Source: Phycisphaeraceae bacterium
GTDB taxonomy: Bacteria > Planctomycetota > Phycisphaerae > Phycisphaerales > UBA1924
Assembly (NCBI GenBank): GCA_019636555.1
Contig: JAHBXH010000001.1
Coordinates: forward strand, 930,001-994,000
Direction of reading: 5' to 3'
Length of the DNA stretch: 64,000 bases
Under the pieces are notes generated by a model. The model worked only from the letters and a program-made list of their open reading frames with translations. It was not told the origin of the DNA and did not search any database. Shown here in pieces: positions 54,901 through 63,602 of the stretch. Every line of letters begins with the position of its first letter. The first letter of the stretch is position 1. A program made the position numbers and the translations under genes.

Positions 54901-55487
54901 TGACGGGGCCGGCGCGGCGCGCGGTGAACTTTGTGCTGAACACGGCGGCGAACGGAGGACCGAAGAGGGAAGAAGATACGTCGGTGCTTGGGTGGCTGGT
55001 GATGACGGTGGAGAGCGCGCGGCGGGCGGGGATTGCTGTGCCGCGGGACGTGTTCGATGCGGCGGGCAAGTGGCTGGAGAGCGCGAGCAGCGGGGGAAGA
55101 TACTCGTATCGGCGCGGAGAAGCGCCGAGCGCGGCGATGACGGCGGAGGCGATGTTCGTGCAGCAGATTCTGGGGCATTCACGCGATGAAGCGCGGATGA
55201 GGGAGTCGGCGGAGTTCATCCTGAGCGAGCCGCCGAAGTGGGACGGAGCCGCGCCGACGTATCACTGGTATTACGCGACACTCGCGCTCTTTCAGCAGCA
55301 GGGGGAGGCGTGGGAGAAGTGGAATCGGCAGCTGTCGCCGATCCTGGTTGAGCATCAGCGGCGCGATGGCGGCGCGGCGGGGAGCTGGGATCCGCAGGAT
55401 GAATGGTCGAGACTCGGCGGGCGGCTCTACCAGACGGCCGTGTGCACGCTGAGCCTTGAGGTCTACTACAGGTACAAGGCGAAGTAA
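51942..55487 (+). CDS. PD40 (TolB-like) propeller fused to a cyclase-like toroid
   Basis: 1181 residues from ATG 51942. A membrane helix (about 10-28) precedes a WD40-like PD40 propeller (about 60-340; QYEPKVSSDGLTMVFVRR, ELGPELSRDGTALYFYSD, YGPALSPDGKTLYFASN). Two more membrane helices lie at about 385-413 and 425-447. A disordered Ala/Ser/Gly-rich linker spans about 450-850. The C-terminal 300 residues look like a terpene-cyclase/squalene-cyclase-like alpha/alpha toroid (ALEWFAKHQEADGRWSG, NIVRALRWLIERQEPSGDL, AVCTLSLEVYYRY). It also has a HCGECG motif. Last gene of the run. It may replace TolB/Pal in a trans-envelope complex. Confidence 0.8.
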   Translation: MKRFAVTKSSVWYGAGVIAALVIAVGLLAIVPERYWTNGNEIKAAAAGAPIRRILWLPARPVAGMSEADQYEPKVSSDGLTMVFVRRRAGSNADLFESRWSPSGWGEARPIDAVNTESDELGPELSRDGTALYFYSDRAGGLGGYDLWVSKQVDGQWGAATNLGASVNSEANEYGPALSPDGKTLYFASNRRRPGESVRDADGWPATIREKRERHDYDLYRARMLLDGAWEGAAAVEGLNTEFDEGAPAMSPVGDFLYFASDRPGGLGGFDLYRSRVFADRIGAAENLGDAVNSADNDLDAGLSADGFRLYFSSDRARREGAVERASSDPQSKEEANKEAEQGLTVRSPAHKSNGERRYSLWSTASREVFVETEASDRLARLWNFIVPMLPWFAALLLALIPLALLIWMLRNEIWRKRLGRLSLLAQCLLISLLIHAAITAGLAVWKVGSGIADAMRSGGGTRVVLASAGEAGDFGGQVSGQLGAPATQTTLPMPTLSMIAADLTPAVEIAGPKIVELPAPLAPVTEKMATRNETATESSSGPVKTVELSREDAVRVDAAMPRTVQGDVRKEASAAAERVELSPAPSVTPSLAIRAPELAMPRSEVAGGTGAEELSLKSPAVSASESNSDVSARSESASALPAASVGASAALPSAKVMTMTEASGPAGVGGPTNAPSGVLAAPTTGGMSALPRRTELALPASNSGGALPAIPRASVDVAAGESSEPGVAMNSERLGRAESVVGARLPQAGGAKMTGEERGSASLGELARGPAMSAGVGAKIEAPVMALPVGNGGVSAERLKMEGFGGASEPREIAGVGGTAVDSSALGALSFGDARLPAEIAEPVKPIDTQEQRNPESRGEMLAKMGGSAETERAVGTALEWFAKHQEADGRWSGKKFDAHCGECGAPAEIDADAAMTGIVLLCYLGAGHTHMADGPYRENIVRALRWLIERQEPSGDLRRGETMYGQTLSTVALCEALAMTKDQRLTGPARRAVNFVLNTAANGGPKREEDTSVLGWLVMTVESARRAGIAVPRDVFDAAGKWLESASSGGRYSYRRGEAPSAAMTAEAMFVQQILGHSRDEARMRESAEFILSEPPKWDGAAPTYHWYYATLALFQQQGEAWEKWNRQLSPILVEHQRRDGGAAGSWDPQDEWSRLGGRLYQTAVCTLSLEVYYRYKAK

Positions 55488-55497
55488 ACGGTGCGGC

Positions 55498-57825
55498 CTA
55501 GTCGTGGATCGGCATGCGCGCTAGACGCAAGCTGTTGAGCACAACCGAGATGCTGCTGAACGCCATGGCGGCGCCCGCGATCATCGGCGAAAGAAGCCAG
55601 CCGGTCCACGGATAGAGCACGCCGGCGGCGATCGGTATTCCGACGACGTTGTACGCGAACGCCCAGAAAAGATTCTGACGGATGGTTCGGAGGGTGGCGC
55701 GCGAGAGAGCGATCGCTTCGGGGATTGCGCGCAGATCGGAGCGCAGAAGCGTGATGGAAGCCGATTCCATGGCGACATCGGTACCGCTGCCCATGGCCAT
55801 GCCGACATCGGCACGGGCGAGGGCGGGCGCATCGTTGACCCCGTCCCCGACCATTCCGACCGAGAGTCCTTGAGACTGGAGCGAAGCGATCTTTGCGGCC
55901 TTCTCATCCGGTTTGACCTCGGCGAGCACGTCGTCGACACCGGTCTGTTTGGCGACAGACTCCGCGGTTCTGCGGTTGTCGCCGGTCATCATGATCGAGC
56001 GGATCTGAAGATTGCGGAGCGAAGAGACCGCATCGCGTGCTTCGGGCCGAATGACGTCGGAGACCGCGATCGCTCCGGCGAGTTGCGTGCCGATGGCGAC
56101 GAACACGACGGTGTTTCCCTCTGCTTCGAGGGCGGCGGTGTCCGGCGAGTTGGAAGTGTCGATGCCACGTTGGCGGAGCAGCTCCACCTTGCCCACGAGA
56201 ACGGCCTTGCCGCCAACATCGGCTGAAGCGCCCATTCCGACAAGTGCGCGGAATCCGATCGGCTGCGCGAGAGTGATGGCCCGCGCCCTTGCGGCATCGA
56301 CGATCGCGCCGGCAAGCGGGTGCTCGCTGCGGGATTCGGCGGACGCGGCGGCATGGAGGATTTCGTTCTCGGAGAAGCCCGAGGCGGGGAACACGGCGGA
56401 AAGAGCGGGTTTCCCACGGGTCAGCGTGCCGGTCTTGTCAATGACAAGAGCCTGTATGCTCGAGGCGCGTTCGAGTGCTTCGCCGCTGCGGATGAGGATG
56501 CCGCGTTCGGCGCCGCGGCCGGTTCCGACCATGATCGCGGTCGGAGTGGCGAGTCCGAGAGCACACGGGCATGCGATGACGAGAACGGAGACCGCTGCAA
56601 CAAGAGAAAATGGGAGCCGGTTCTCCCCCGGAGCGAAGAACATCCATGTGATGAACGTCGCAGCGGCGATCAGGAGCACAATGGGGACGAAGATGCCGCT
56701 GACGCGATCGGCGAGGCGGGCGATCGGAGCCTTGGTTCCTTGTGCTTCACGGACGAGCGTCACGATCTGCTGGAGCGCCGTATCGGCACCGACCTTGGAT
56801 GCGACGACGGTGAGCGCGCCGGTCGTGTTGAGCGTGCCGCCGAAGACGTCGCTACCGGCGTGCTTGTCCACGGGAACGCTCTCGCCCGTCAGCATGGATT
56901 CATCGATCGATGATTCGCCCTCTTCGATCCGGCCATCGACCGGTACGCGCTCTCCGGGACGGATGCGCACGCGATCTCCGACGGCCACGTTGCCGACCGG
57001 GATCATTTGTTCCTCTTGCCCCGCGCCTCGAAGAACGCGTGCGGTGGCGGGTTGGAGTTGAATGAGGCCTTTGATTGCCTGCGCAGTTTTGCCGGTGGCG
57101 CGGGCTTCGAGCAGCTTGCCGAGAAGGATGAGGACGATGACGACCGCGGCGGCTTCGAAATAGACGGGTGGTCCATGTTCAGCGTGTGCGCCGACGGACA
57201 CCGCACCGGGCCAAATGGTGGCGACAAGCGAGTAGAGGTATGCGGCGCCGGTTCCGAGAGCGACGAGCGTGTCCATGTTGGCGTGGAAATGCCTTGCGGA
57301 GCGCCAGGTTGATCGAAAGATGGGCGCGGCGCAGTAGACCATCACGGCGGTCGTGAGCACGAGCTGGAACCAGGAGGTCCATGTGCCGCGGAGCCATGGG
57401 ATGGCGCCGTGCGACATCGCGATGATGAAGACGGGCGCGGCGAGGACGACGCCGACGACGACACGGCGGCGCAGGGTCCGCTCTTCGGAATCGGCGAGCG
57501 GTGACCCATGCGCGTGAGCGTGTACATCATGGCTCATGTGGTGCGAGGCGTGTTCACCGGCGCCCATTTCCATGGCATCGTGAGAAGCGTGCGCGGTGTA
57601 GCCCACGTCTTCGACGCGTTTGATCAGGGTGGAGCGGTCGGTCTTTGCGGTCTCGAAGTGCACCGTCGCGGTCTTGGTCGCGAAGTTCACGCTGGCGCTC
57701 GACACGCCGGGCGTGCGCGATAATTGCTTTTCGATGGTGGAGGCGCACGACGCGCAGGACATTCCGCCGATGTGGAGATCGCAGCGCTCAAGAGGCTCTG
57801 GGCGTGGATTTGAAGGACGCATCAT
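55498..57825 (-). CDS. copA: Copper-exporting P-type ATPase
   Basis: 775 residues from ATG 57825 (or 57822). One N-terminal heavy-metal domain has [10 protein letters not shown] (Cys24 and Cys27), followed by a His-rich stretch with [16 protein letters not shown]. Membrane helices flank the transport motif [18 protein letters not shown], the phosphatase TGES and hinge [11 protein letters not shown] are complete. Typical Cu(I) pump to the periplasm. It is convergent with the preceding operon, with only 10 bp between the stops, and divergent from the CoA-binding gene. Confidence 0.94.
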   Translation of the reverse strand: MMRPSNPRPEPLERCDLHIGGMSCASCASTIEKQLSRTPGVSSASVNFATKTATVHFETAKTDRSTLIKRVEDVGYTAHASHDAMEMGAGEHASHHMSHDVHAHAHGSPLADSEERTLRRRVVVGVVLAAPVFIIAMSHGAIPWLRGTWTSWFQLVLTTAVMVYCAAPIFRSTWRSARHFHANMDTLVALGTGAAYLYSLVATIWPGAVSVGAHAEHGPPVYFEAAAVVIVLILLGKLLEARATGKTAQAIKGLIQLQPATARVLRGAGQEEQMIPVGNVAVGDRVRIRPGERVPVDGRIEEGESSIDESMLTGESVPVDKHAGSDVFGGTLNTTGALTVVASKVGADTALQQIVTLVREAQGTKAPIARLADRVSGIFVPIVLLIAAATFITWMFFAPGENRLPFSLVAAVSVLVIACPCALGLATPTAIMVGTGRGAERGILIRSGEALERASSIQALVIDKTGTLTRGKPALSAVFPASGFSENEILHAAASAESRSEHPLAGAIVDAARARAITLAQPIGFRALVGMGASADVGGKAVLVGKVELLRQRGIDTSNSPDTAALEAEGNTVVFVAIGTQLAGAIAVSDVIRPEARDAVSSLRNLQIRSIMMTGDNRRTAESVAKQTGVDDVLAEVKPDEKAAKIASLQSQGLSVGMVGDGVNDAPALARADVGMAMGSGTDVAMESASITLLRSDLRAIPEAIALSRATLRTIRQNLFWAFAYNVVGIPIAAGVLYPWTGWLLSPMIAGAAMAFSSISVVLNSLRLARMPIHD

Positions 57826-57891
57826 CGTGCGTGTTCCATCAGAGATTCTAGAGCAGACTGCCGGGATAGCATGAGGTGTTCGCAACCTCCG

Positions 57892-58305
57892 ATGAGCACG
57901 AGCGATCTTCAATCACGGATCGAGGGGTTTCTGTCGGGGTCGCCATTCGCGGTGGTTGGCGCGTCGGCCGATCGCGCGAAGTACGGCAACAAGGTGCTGC
58001 GCTGTTACTTGCAGAATGGCCGAGTCGCGATTCCTGTCAATCCATCCGCGGCAGAGATTGAAGGTCTGCGCACCTTCGCGAACCTTCGGTCGATTCCCGA
58101 GCGGGTGCACGCGGTTTCGATCATTACGCCGCCGCCGGTAACCGAGCGAATCGTTGAAGAGGCGGGCGAACTTGGGATCAAGCACATCTGGATGCAGCCG
58201 GGCGCGGAGAGCGCGAAGGCGATTGGGCAGGCGCAAGAATCGGGCATGAACGTGATTGCTTCGGGCGCCTGCGTGCTTGTGGTGCTGGGGTTTCGCGAGC
58301 GGTAG
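57892..58305 (+). CDS. CoA-binding Rossmann-domain protein
   Basis: 137 residues from ATG 57892 (57871 is also possible). The CoA-binding fold shows the motif [22 protein letters not shown], then [41 protein letters not shown] and [12 protein letters not shown]. Related to the N-terminal domain of succinyl-CoA ligase alpha subunits and YccU. Its role is not known and no partner is adjacent. Confidence 0.9.
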   Translation: MSTSDLQSRIEGFLSGSPFAVVGASADRAKYGNKVLRCYLQNGRVAIPVNPSAAEIEGLRTFANLRSIPERVHAVSIITPPPVTERIVEEAGELGIKHIWMQPGAESAKAIGQAQESGMNVIASGACVLVVLGFRER

Positions 58306-58357
58306 GACCGGGCCTGCGGATTGAAGCAGCGCACCGGCGAGAAGCGGGCAGCAAGCG

Positions 58358-60280
58358 CTACTTGGAAGGCGGTTCGCTCCGTGCGTGCTCTCTGGATTCG
58401 TCGGGAACAAGAACGGCACCCTCACCGTTTTTGTCACTAATTCCGACGAAGAGGGCGCTCTCGGGCGCTCGAAGGGCTTTTGAGGTCGGCACGTTCAGCG
58501 TGAATCGCGCGTTGATGATCCAGCCGATGACGCGGAGCAGCGCGCCGGCCTCCTTGGCGGTCGCGCAGGTGCGCTTTTCGCGTTCGAACTTGGCGACGGC
58601 CTCAGCCAGCGGCTCGCCGGCGCTGATATCGACGGCCTCGAGCGCGCCGCGGGCGCGCTTCGCCGACCAGATGGCAGTGTGTCCTTTACCGAGGCGGTCT
58701 TCCGCCCAGCGGGCCGCCATCTGATCGACATCGTGGTTTCCGGTCCATGCGATGACCCATCCGACGTCGTGCGGGCTTCCGAAATCATCGAGCCAGCGGA
58801 AGTCGGTCGCGTCGCCGATGATCCCCTCGACACCTTCGGTTGCGGCGATGTCGATGCTTTCTTCGCTGCTGTCGACGATGCGGACAGGAATCTGGTTCGA
58901 CGCGAGTTGCTTGGCGAGCGCGACGCTCATCGGGTGAGCACCGACGAGCATGACCGTTCCGCCTTCGCCGGCGCGAAGCCCCAGGGCCCACGCGAGCGCG
59001 GGAGAAAAGACGCTGGCGAGCAGAACGGTTCCGGCGATCGTGACGAACATGACAAGATCGAGCTGTTTGATATCTCCCAGGGTTTGGGACAGCACCGAAG
59101 GATCGAGGCCGCTTCCGCCGGCCTGGATCGCGCGCCCGAGCTCGTCGGATGCGACGGCGATGACCGAGAGCGCGACGATGCCGCGGGGCGCGAACGTCGC
59201 GGCGAACACGCGTTCGCGCATATCCAGCTTGGATCCCCAGGTTGACGCAAAGGCCGCAATGGGGCGGACGAGAAAGAGCAGCGCGAGCACGAACGCGCCT
59301 TCTTTCCAGGTGAGCGAAGCGAGCCGGGAAACATCAAATCGCGAGGCGAGAAGCACGAAGAGCGTCCCGACGAGCATGACCGCGAGGAGTTCCTTGAACG
59401 CTCTTAGTTCGGTGGCGCCGAGTATGCGGGCACGTGCCATCATGATGCCGCAGATGGTGACGGCGGCCAGACCGCCTTCGGGGGTGATCGCCTCTCCGAT
59501 TCCGACGCAGGTCATGCACACGCCGACGGCGGTGAGGTTGACGAGTTGAGGCTCGGGCTTGGCGGATCGGCCGATGATCGCCATGAAACCCCGCCCGACA
59601 AGCCCCATGATGATTCCGATTCCCGCGCCGCCGACCAGCGGGCGAAAGAAGACCCACATACCTTCGCTTGCGAGCTTTGATTCTGAACCCTGCAGGAATC
59701 CGTGGAGGAAGTAGAGGCGGAGAACATCGAGCACGGCGATGGTGACGACGACTCCGATCGGATCGACGAGCACCGCTTCGGCGCCGAGCACGGCGTGCAG
59801 GCGCGGGCTGACTTTCATCAGTCGAAGGATCGGCTGGACGACGGTCGGCCCGGTCACGATGAGCGAAGCGCCGAGCAGGACCGCGATGGGCGTCGACATG
59901 CCCAGGAAAAAGTGCGCGGCGGCCGAAGCACCGGCCCAGGTGATGGCGGCGCCGATGGTGAGCAGTCCCCAGACGGCGCGCGGGGCCCGAGCGAGCTCTT
60001 CGCGGTTGAGATGCAGCGCGCCCTCGAAAATAAGGAGGCCGATCGCGACGGTGATGAAGCCGGTGAGCGCGCCCCCGAGGGAGGCGCCGTCCACGAGTTC
60101 CAGTCCGGAAGTTCCGAGCGCCACACCCGTCACCAGGAGCGGCAGGAGCGCGGGGATGCGCATGCGGCGGCAGAACACGCTGACGATGGCGCTGACGCCG
60201 AGGGCGAGCGCGATTGATTGGGCGGCGTTCGAATTGGTCAAGCGGGCGGTTCTTTCGGGAAACGGTTGGGGTCGGGGCAC
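58358..60280 (-). CDS. Cation:proton antiporter with TrkA-N-like domain
   Basis: 640 residues from GTG 60280 (TTG 60241 is also possible). About twelve membrane helices span residues 20-430. The CPA signature lies in VLGAEAVLVDPIGVVVTIA and AATFAPRGIVALSVIAVASDELG. A Rossmann domain follows (about 440-560; GGTVMLVGAHPMSVALAKQLASN), and the tail is charged. It exchanges Na+ or K+ for H+ and is probably gated by nucleotide. The divergent regulator at 60582 and this gene are separated by 301 bp without a gene. Confidence 0.88.
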   Translation of the reverse strand: MPRPQPFPERTARLTNSNAAQSIALALGVSAIVSVFCRRMRIPALLPLLVTGVALGTSGLELVDGASLGGALTGFITVAIGLLIFEGALHLNREELARAPRAVWGLLTIGAAITWAGASAAAHFFLGMSTPIAVLLGASLIVTGPTVVQPILRLMKVSPRLHAVLGAEAVLVDPIGVVVTIAVLDVLRLYFLHGFLQGSESKLASEGMWVFFRPLVGGAGIGIIMGLVGRGFMAIIGRSAKPEPQLVNLTAVGVCMTCVGIGEAITPEGGLAAVTICGIMMARARILGATELRAFKELLAVMLVGTLFVLLASRFDVSRLASLTWKEGAFVLALLFLVRPIAAFASTWGSKLDMRERVFAATFAPRGIVALSVIAVASDELGRAIQAGGSGLDPSVLSQTLGDIKQLDLVMFVTIAGTVLLASVFSPALAWALGLRAGEGGTVMLVGAHPMSVALAKQLASNQIPVRIVDSSEESIDIAATEGVEGIIGDATDFRWLDDFGSPHDVGWVIAWTGNHDVDQMAARWAEDRLGKGHTAIWSAKRARGALEAVDISAGEPLAEAVAKFEREKRTCATAKEAGALLRVIGWIINARFTLNVPTSKALRAPESALFVGISDKNGEGAVLVPDESREHARSEPPSK

Positions 60281-60581
60281 AAGAGTAACGGATGGCGTGC
60301 CTTGGGGGCAAAGAGCTTTGGGTTTCCTCTGCTCTTTTGCGATCCCGGAGGGGGCAACGGTCGTCCGAATAGGGGAAACGTGCAGGATTCGCGCCGTGAG
60401 GCTCCCGTGGGGAGGAGGCTTCCGAGAATGACTGCCTTTTCAGTTTGGAAATGAGGTGATCGCTCCATGCGGGGGTTTCGATGAATTGCCGATTGGCTTA
60501 GAATGAAGTGTTCCGTTTCAAGGAACGCGGCGGGGTGTCTGAGCCGCAATCGAAGAGAAAACCTTAATGGAGAAGTGATCC

Positions 60582-61253
60582 ATGCGGGTGCTCTTAGTCG
60601 AGGACAACGAGAAAATCTCGACCGCTTTGACGGGCGGCTTGGTTGCAGCGGGGTTTCCCACGGACGTGGCGGCGTCCGGCGTCGAAGGCGAAGAACTCGC
60701 CTCGAGCGGGAACTACGACATCGCCGTGGTGGATGTGATGTTGCCGGATCGGTCGGGGATTGAGGTGTGCAGGAACCTGCGCAGGCGGGGTGTGCAATCA
60801 AAGATACTGATGCTGACAGGGTTGAGCGGCGTCCAAGACAAAATCCGTGGATTGGACGCGGGCGCGGATGACTGCGTCACCAAGCCGTTTGATCTTGACG
60901 AGCTTGTCGCTCGGTTTCGCGCGCTGATGCGGCGTGGCGACGCGGGTGCAAGCCGGTATCTCAGGTTCGACGATCTCAAGCTGGATATCTATTCGCGCCA
61001 GGCGGTGCGAGCGGATAAAGAGATCCAGCTTTCGAACCGGGAGTCGGCGCTTCTCGAGGTGTTCATGCGCAATCCCAATCGCCCGCTCGCGCGCGGGCAG
61101 ATCGCGGAACGAGTCTGGGGACAGATGCTTGAAGAAGACAGCAACCTCATTGATGTGTACGTCGCGTCGCTGCGCCGCAAGTGCGATTACGGTTTCCCCA
61201 CCCAACTGATACACACGGTTCGAGGAGTCGGCTATCGCTTCGGATCGCTCTAA
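60582..61253 (+). CDS. OmpR-family response regulator
   Basis: 223 residues from ATG 60582 with GGAGAAG upstream. Receiver (1-118): VLLVEDNEK, phosphoacceptor Asp51 in AVVDVMLPD, LTGL and Lys101 in VTKPFD. A winged-helix effector domain (about 125-220) has LSNRESALLEVFMRN and DVYVASLRRKCDYG, ending IHTVRGVGYRFGSL. The cognate kinase would be expected just downstream; only a decayed kinase is there. Confidence 0.94.
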   Translation: MRVLLVEDNEKISTALTGGLVAAGFPTDVAASGVEGEELASSGNYDIAVVDVMLPDRSGIEVCRNLRRRGVQSKILMLTGLSGVQDKIRGLDAGADDCVTKPFDLDELVARFRALMRRGDAGASRYLRFDDLKLDIYSRQAVRADKEIQLSNRESALLEVFMRNPNRPLARGQIAERVWGQMLEEDSNLIDVYVASLRRKCDYGFPTQLIHTVRGVGYRFGSL

Positions 61254-61309
61254 TCCGCCGGCGAAGCCCTGCACCGAGCCGCGGGTCGGAACGGAGGGGC
61301 TTTCAAAGC

Positions 61310-61968
61310 CCGATCGATTCGCTGCGGCGGAAGAGCCGGTTGACCGGGCGCATCGCCCATGAGTTTCGATCGTTTCTCGCCGTGACCATTCTGCAAGCCC
61401 GACAGGCGCGATGAGCGCGGAGCCGGAGCGTTGGGCAACTTGACCGAATCCATCCGCGGCGAGGGAAAACACCTCGCGCGCCTCTTGGAGAGCTTGTGTC
61501 TGCTATCGCCATCCGCGGACGGAAGTCGGGACCACGTTGTCCAGATTCTCGACGTACGCGACCTGGTCCGCGAAATTGTCGCGGAGTTGCGCACGGAAGA
61601 AGGCGAACAGTGCGGTGACATCCGCACGGTCATCGTCGGAAGACGCGCGCCGCGCATCCGCGGGGACAAGGAGCTGACGCGTGAATCCGCCGTGCAACTG
61701 ATTTTCATCGGGATCGCGAGCCGGTCGGCCGGATCGGCGCTGGAAATCGAAATCGAATCGGAATCAGATCGATGCACGGTCGCCGTTCAGGCGGGAAAAG
61801 CACCCGCGCCGGATCGGGAGAGAGCGGCGCCCGGACAGGACCGATCCGGCGATGATCGGTCGCGGTCGCGGTCTTGATGGAGCTTGCGGCGGTTTCCGGA
61901 GGCAAGTTCTTTGCTGTTCGTCGCGTAGAGGCGCGTCGCGTTGGGGTGGAGTTTCGCGCGATCGAATG
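61310..61968 (+). pseudogene. Decayed sensor histidine kinase
   Basis: The H-box helix IAHEFRSFLAVTILQAR (61350-61400, His phosphoacceptor present) runs into TGA at about 61412. After a shift of one base the following helix resumes: GKHLARLLESLCLL, then VRDLVREIVAELRTEE, then ALEIEIESESDRCTVAVQ. A second shift near 61870 leads to ELAAVSGGKFFAVRR, resembling the HGG motif at the end of kinases, and a stop at 61966. The N-box and G-boxes are missing or unrecognisable and no sensor domain precedes the H-box. The regulator upstream is intact. Confidence 0.75.
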
Positions 61969-62526
61969 AAGCTCGCGTGTGCCGCGGCCGAACGCGGTCC
62001 CAACCAATGAGCGGGCGATTCGGACCAAAAAACCGGAATTCTCAGGACGACTTTAGGAATCTTTCACGGAAGACGAAGGTCCGCCTGCGAAGCTTTCGCT
62101 CTTCGGGAGTCGGGGCCAATCCGTGTTTTCGGGGTTGCGGGAAAGAAGGGGAAATTGGGGCAGAGGGTGAGAGAGTCGGTGAGGGGATTCGGTGATTCGG
62201 GTGTCGCATTTCGGCGGAGTGGCACCCGTGAGTCCCTGATGACGTCGGAGACGGGTGCGCGGGGGTGGGGGCGCTCGTGGCGAGCGATCAGATCGCGGCC
62301 GACGTTCACTGACAATCGCCCCCCTCTTCGTCCGAAGGGAGGAAGGGGGGATTGTGAAACAGAGGGGCGAGGGAGTCCGACTGGTTGCCTGATTTTGTTG
62401 CATGCTCGGTCGGCGTTCTCTCGCAAGAATCGGTCGACTTCGATCTTCGCAAGCAAGCGGATCAATTGCGATGCCGATGCGTGGGCAACGGCATGTCGTC
62501 CACGCGACGATTCTGTCATGCTCATC
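61969..62526. other. Intergenic region with one 44-bp palindrome
   Basis: No gene is supported here. The palindrome at 62312-62355 has arms ACAATCGCCCCCCT and AGGAAGGGGGGATTGT with an interior CTTCG/CGAAG. It is similar in style but not in sequence to the palindromic element of miaA and der. Confidence 0.55.
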
Positions 62527-62554
62527 CTTTCATGAATGGGTAGCGAGCAGAGGG

Positions 62555-62692
62555 CTAGCAGGCTGTTGAAAAACTCCAACCAGTCGCAATTTCGAACCGC
62601 CATCTACCCTCGCGACCCGGGTCTGAGGGCCAGAAAGTTGTCTGCAATGCGTCGGCGCAGTAGGCACAATCAGAATTTCAACAGCCTGCTAG
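62555..62692. mobile_element. 130-bp MITE-like element with CTAG target duplication
   Basis: The 13-bp terminal inverted repeats CAGGCTGTTGAAA (62559-62571) and TTTCAACAGCCTG (62676-62688) are perfect. Each end is flanked by CTAG (62555-62558 and 62689-62692), as expected for a 4-bp target duplication. Terminal repeats resembling AGGCTGTTGAAAA occur in IS elements of several families (recalled). There is no transposase, so it would need one in trans. Confidence 0.82.
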
Positions 62693-62726
62693 CGGTTTGC
62701 TCCGGCACGCGGCGCCGAATCCACAC

Positions 62727-63269
62727 CTATGGCATTGCGTTTCGCTTTGTCGCCCAATCCGATAGCCGGGCTCCGTTTACGCCGGGATAGCGGATTGGTA
62801 ATTGGCCGCGAGGTATCCGCATTCGATTCGCCGCCACTACCACACGCCGGACGTCTGATGGTCTTCCGTACAGAAAAAAACTGTCCTTCGAGCGAATCCG
62901 CACACGATGACCCAGCGTTCGGATCGCATCCATCACTTGCGGGCTGTAGGGTTCGAGCATTTCGAACCGGCTGGCCTCATACGCCGCATCCAGATCGTCG
63001 TCGTCATCCGAAAACGGTGTCACCATCCACTTCTTGCCGCTCGGAAGGGTGATCATGACGGCGGATCGTGGAACAGCCGCTTCCTCGAAATCGATTGCCG
63101 TTACCTCACCGTCTGTCCACGCTCGGATCATTTCAATTTTGTCTTTGCGTGGCTTTCGCTCGTGGCGGCACCAACGCAAGATGTTTTTCACATACTTCTC
63201 GCCGATAGCCTTTTGAAGGTCTTTCGGAGTGAGCTTGTTGTAGTACAGGTAGTCCAGAAGAGTTATCAT
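62727..63269 (-). CDS. Cro/XRE-like DNA-binding protein
   Basis: 180 residues from ATG 63269 (MITLLDYLYYNKLTPKD); a longer frame to 63404 would include the upstream palindrome. Residues about 10-55 form a helix-turn-helix: LTPKDLQKAIGEKYVKNILRWCRHE, then KPRKDKIEMIRAWTDGEVTAIDF. The rest is divergent, with DDDDDLDAAYEASRFEML and YSPQVMDAIRTLG, and has no known domain. Codon use is less GC-rich than its neighbours. It sits between a MITE and an HNH gene, suggesting accessory DNA. Confidence 0.75.
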   Translation of the reverse strand: MITLLDYLYYNKLTPKDLQKAIGEKYVKNILRWCRHERKPRKDKIEMIRAWTDGEVTAIDFEEAAVPRSAVMITLPSGKKWMVTPFSDDDDDLDAAYEASRFEMLEPYSPQVMDAIRTLGHRVRIRSKDSFFLYGRPSDVRRVVVAANRMRIPRGQLPIRYPGVNGARLSDWATKRNAMP

Positions 63270-63323
63270 AGAGATGGCAATAACAACCTTTGATTGCAAT
63301 TCGAAGACTTTGGGCACGCGAGG

Positions 63324-63346
63324 GGTGCAAAAATATTTTTCGCACC
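63324..63346. promoter_or_regulatory. AT-cored palindrome upstream of the Cro-like gene
   Basis: Imperfect 23-bp palindrome with arms GGTGC and CGCACC around AAAAATATTTTT. It lies 55 bp upstream of the Cro-like start and is a candidate operator; a bidirectional terminator is possible. Confidence 0.5.
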
Positions 63347-63388
63347 TGCTGGTCCCGTGCGGTATCGAAACATTCTGGCAGCGAAGTG

Positions 63389-63530
63389 ATCGCCCGCAGG
63401 GCATTGCGGGCGATGCTCAACCGCACTGAGATTGCTCGGAGAGGCCCTCCGGCTCAACCCGTCTGGCGGCGGGGAGGAGCGAAGAACGCTCGTGCTCGCC
63501 ATCGGGCCGCAGGTGTGAGGCCCGATGGCG
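63389..63530. other. Structured intergenic segment with three hairpins
   Basis: Perfect stems are ATCGCCCGC/GCGGGCGAT (63389-63414), a small GAGCG/CGCTC (about 63478-63492) and CGCCATCGGGCC/GGCCCGATGGCG (63497-63530). No T-tract follows. The 63270-63602 gap has no gene; a structured RNA is possible. Confidence 0.5.
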
Positions 63531-63602
63531 ATCCCGAGCTGGCGATTCCGTAAAGAATCTCTTGTGCTGGACAATTCTGGCGTCTACAGGCAAAAATGGC
63601 TC

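Noticed and set aside
53556..55178. 540-codon minus-strand frame opposite the PD40 fusion gene
   Set aside because: Shadow of the Ala/Ser/Gly-rich linker coding region; no conserved motif.
62155..62535. 126-codon frame in the gap before the MITE
   Set aside because: It runs through the 44-bp palindrome, has no ribosome site and resembles no protein I know.
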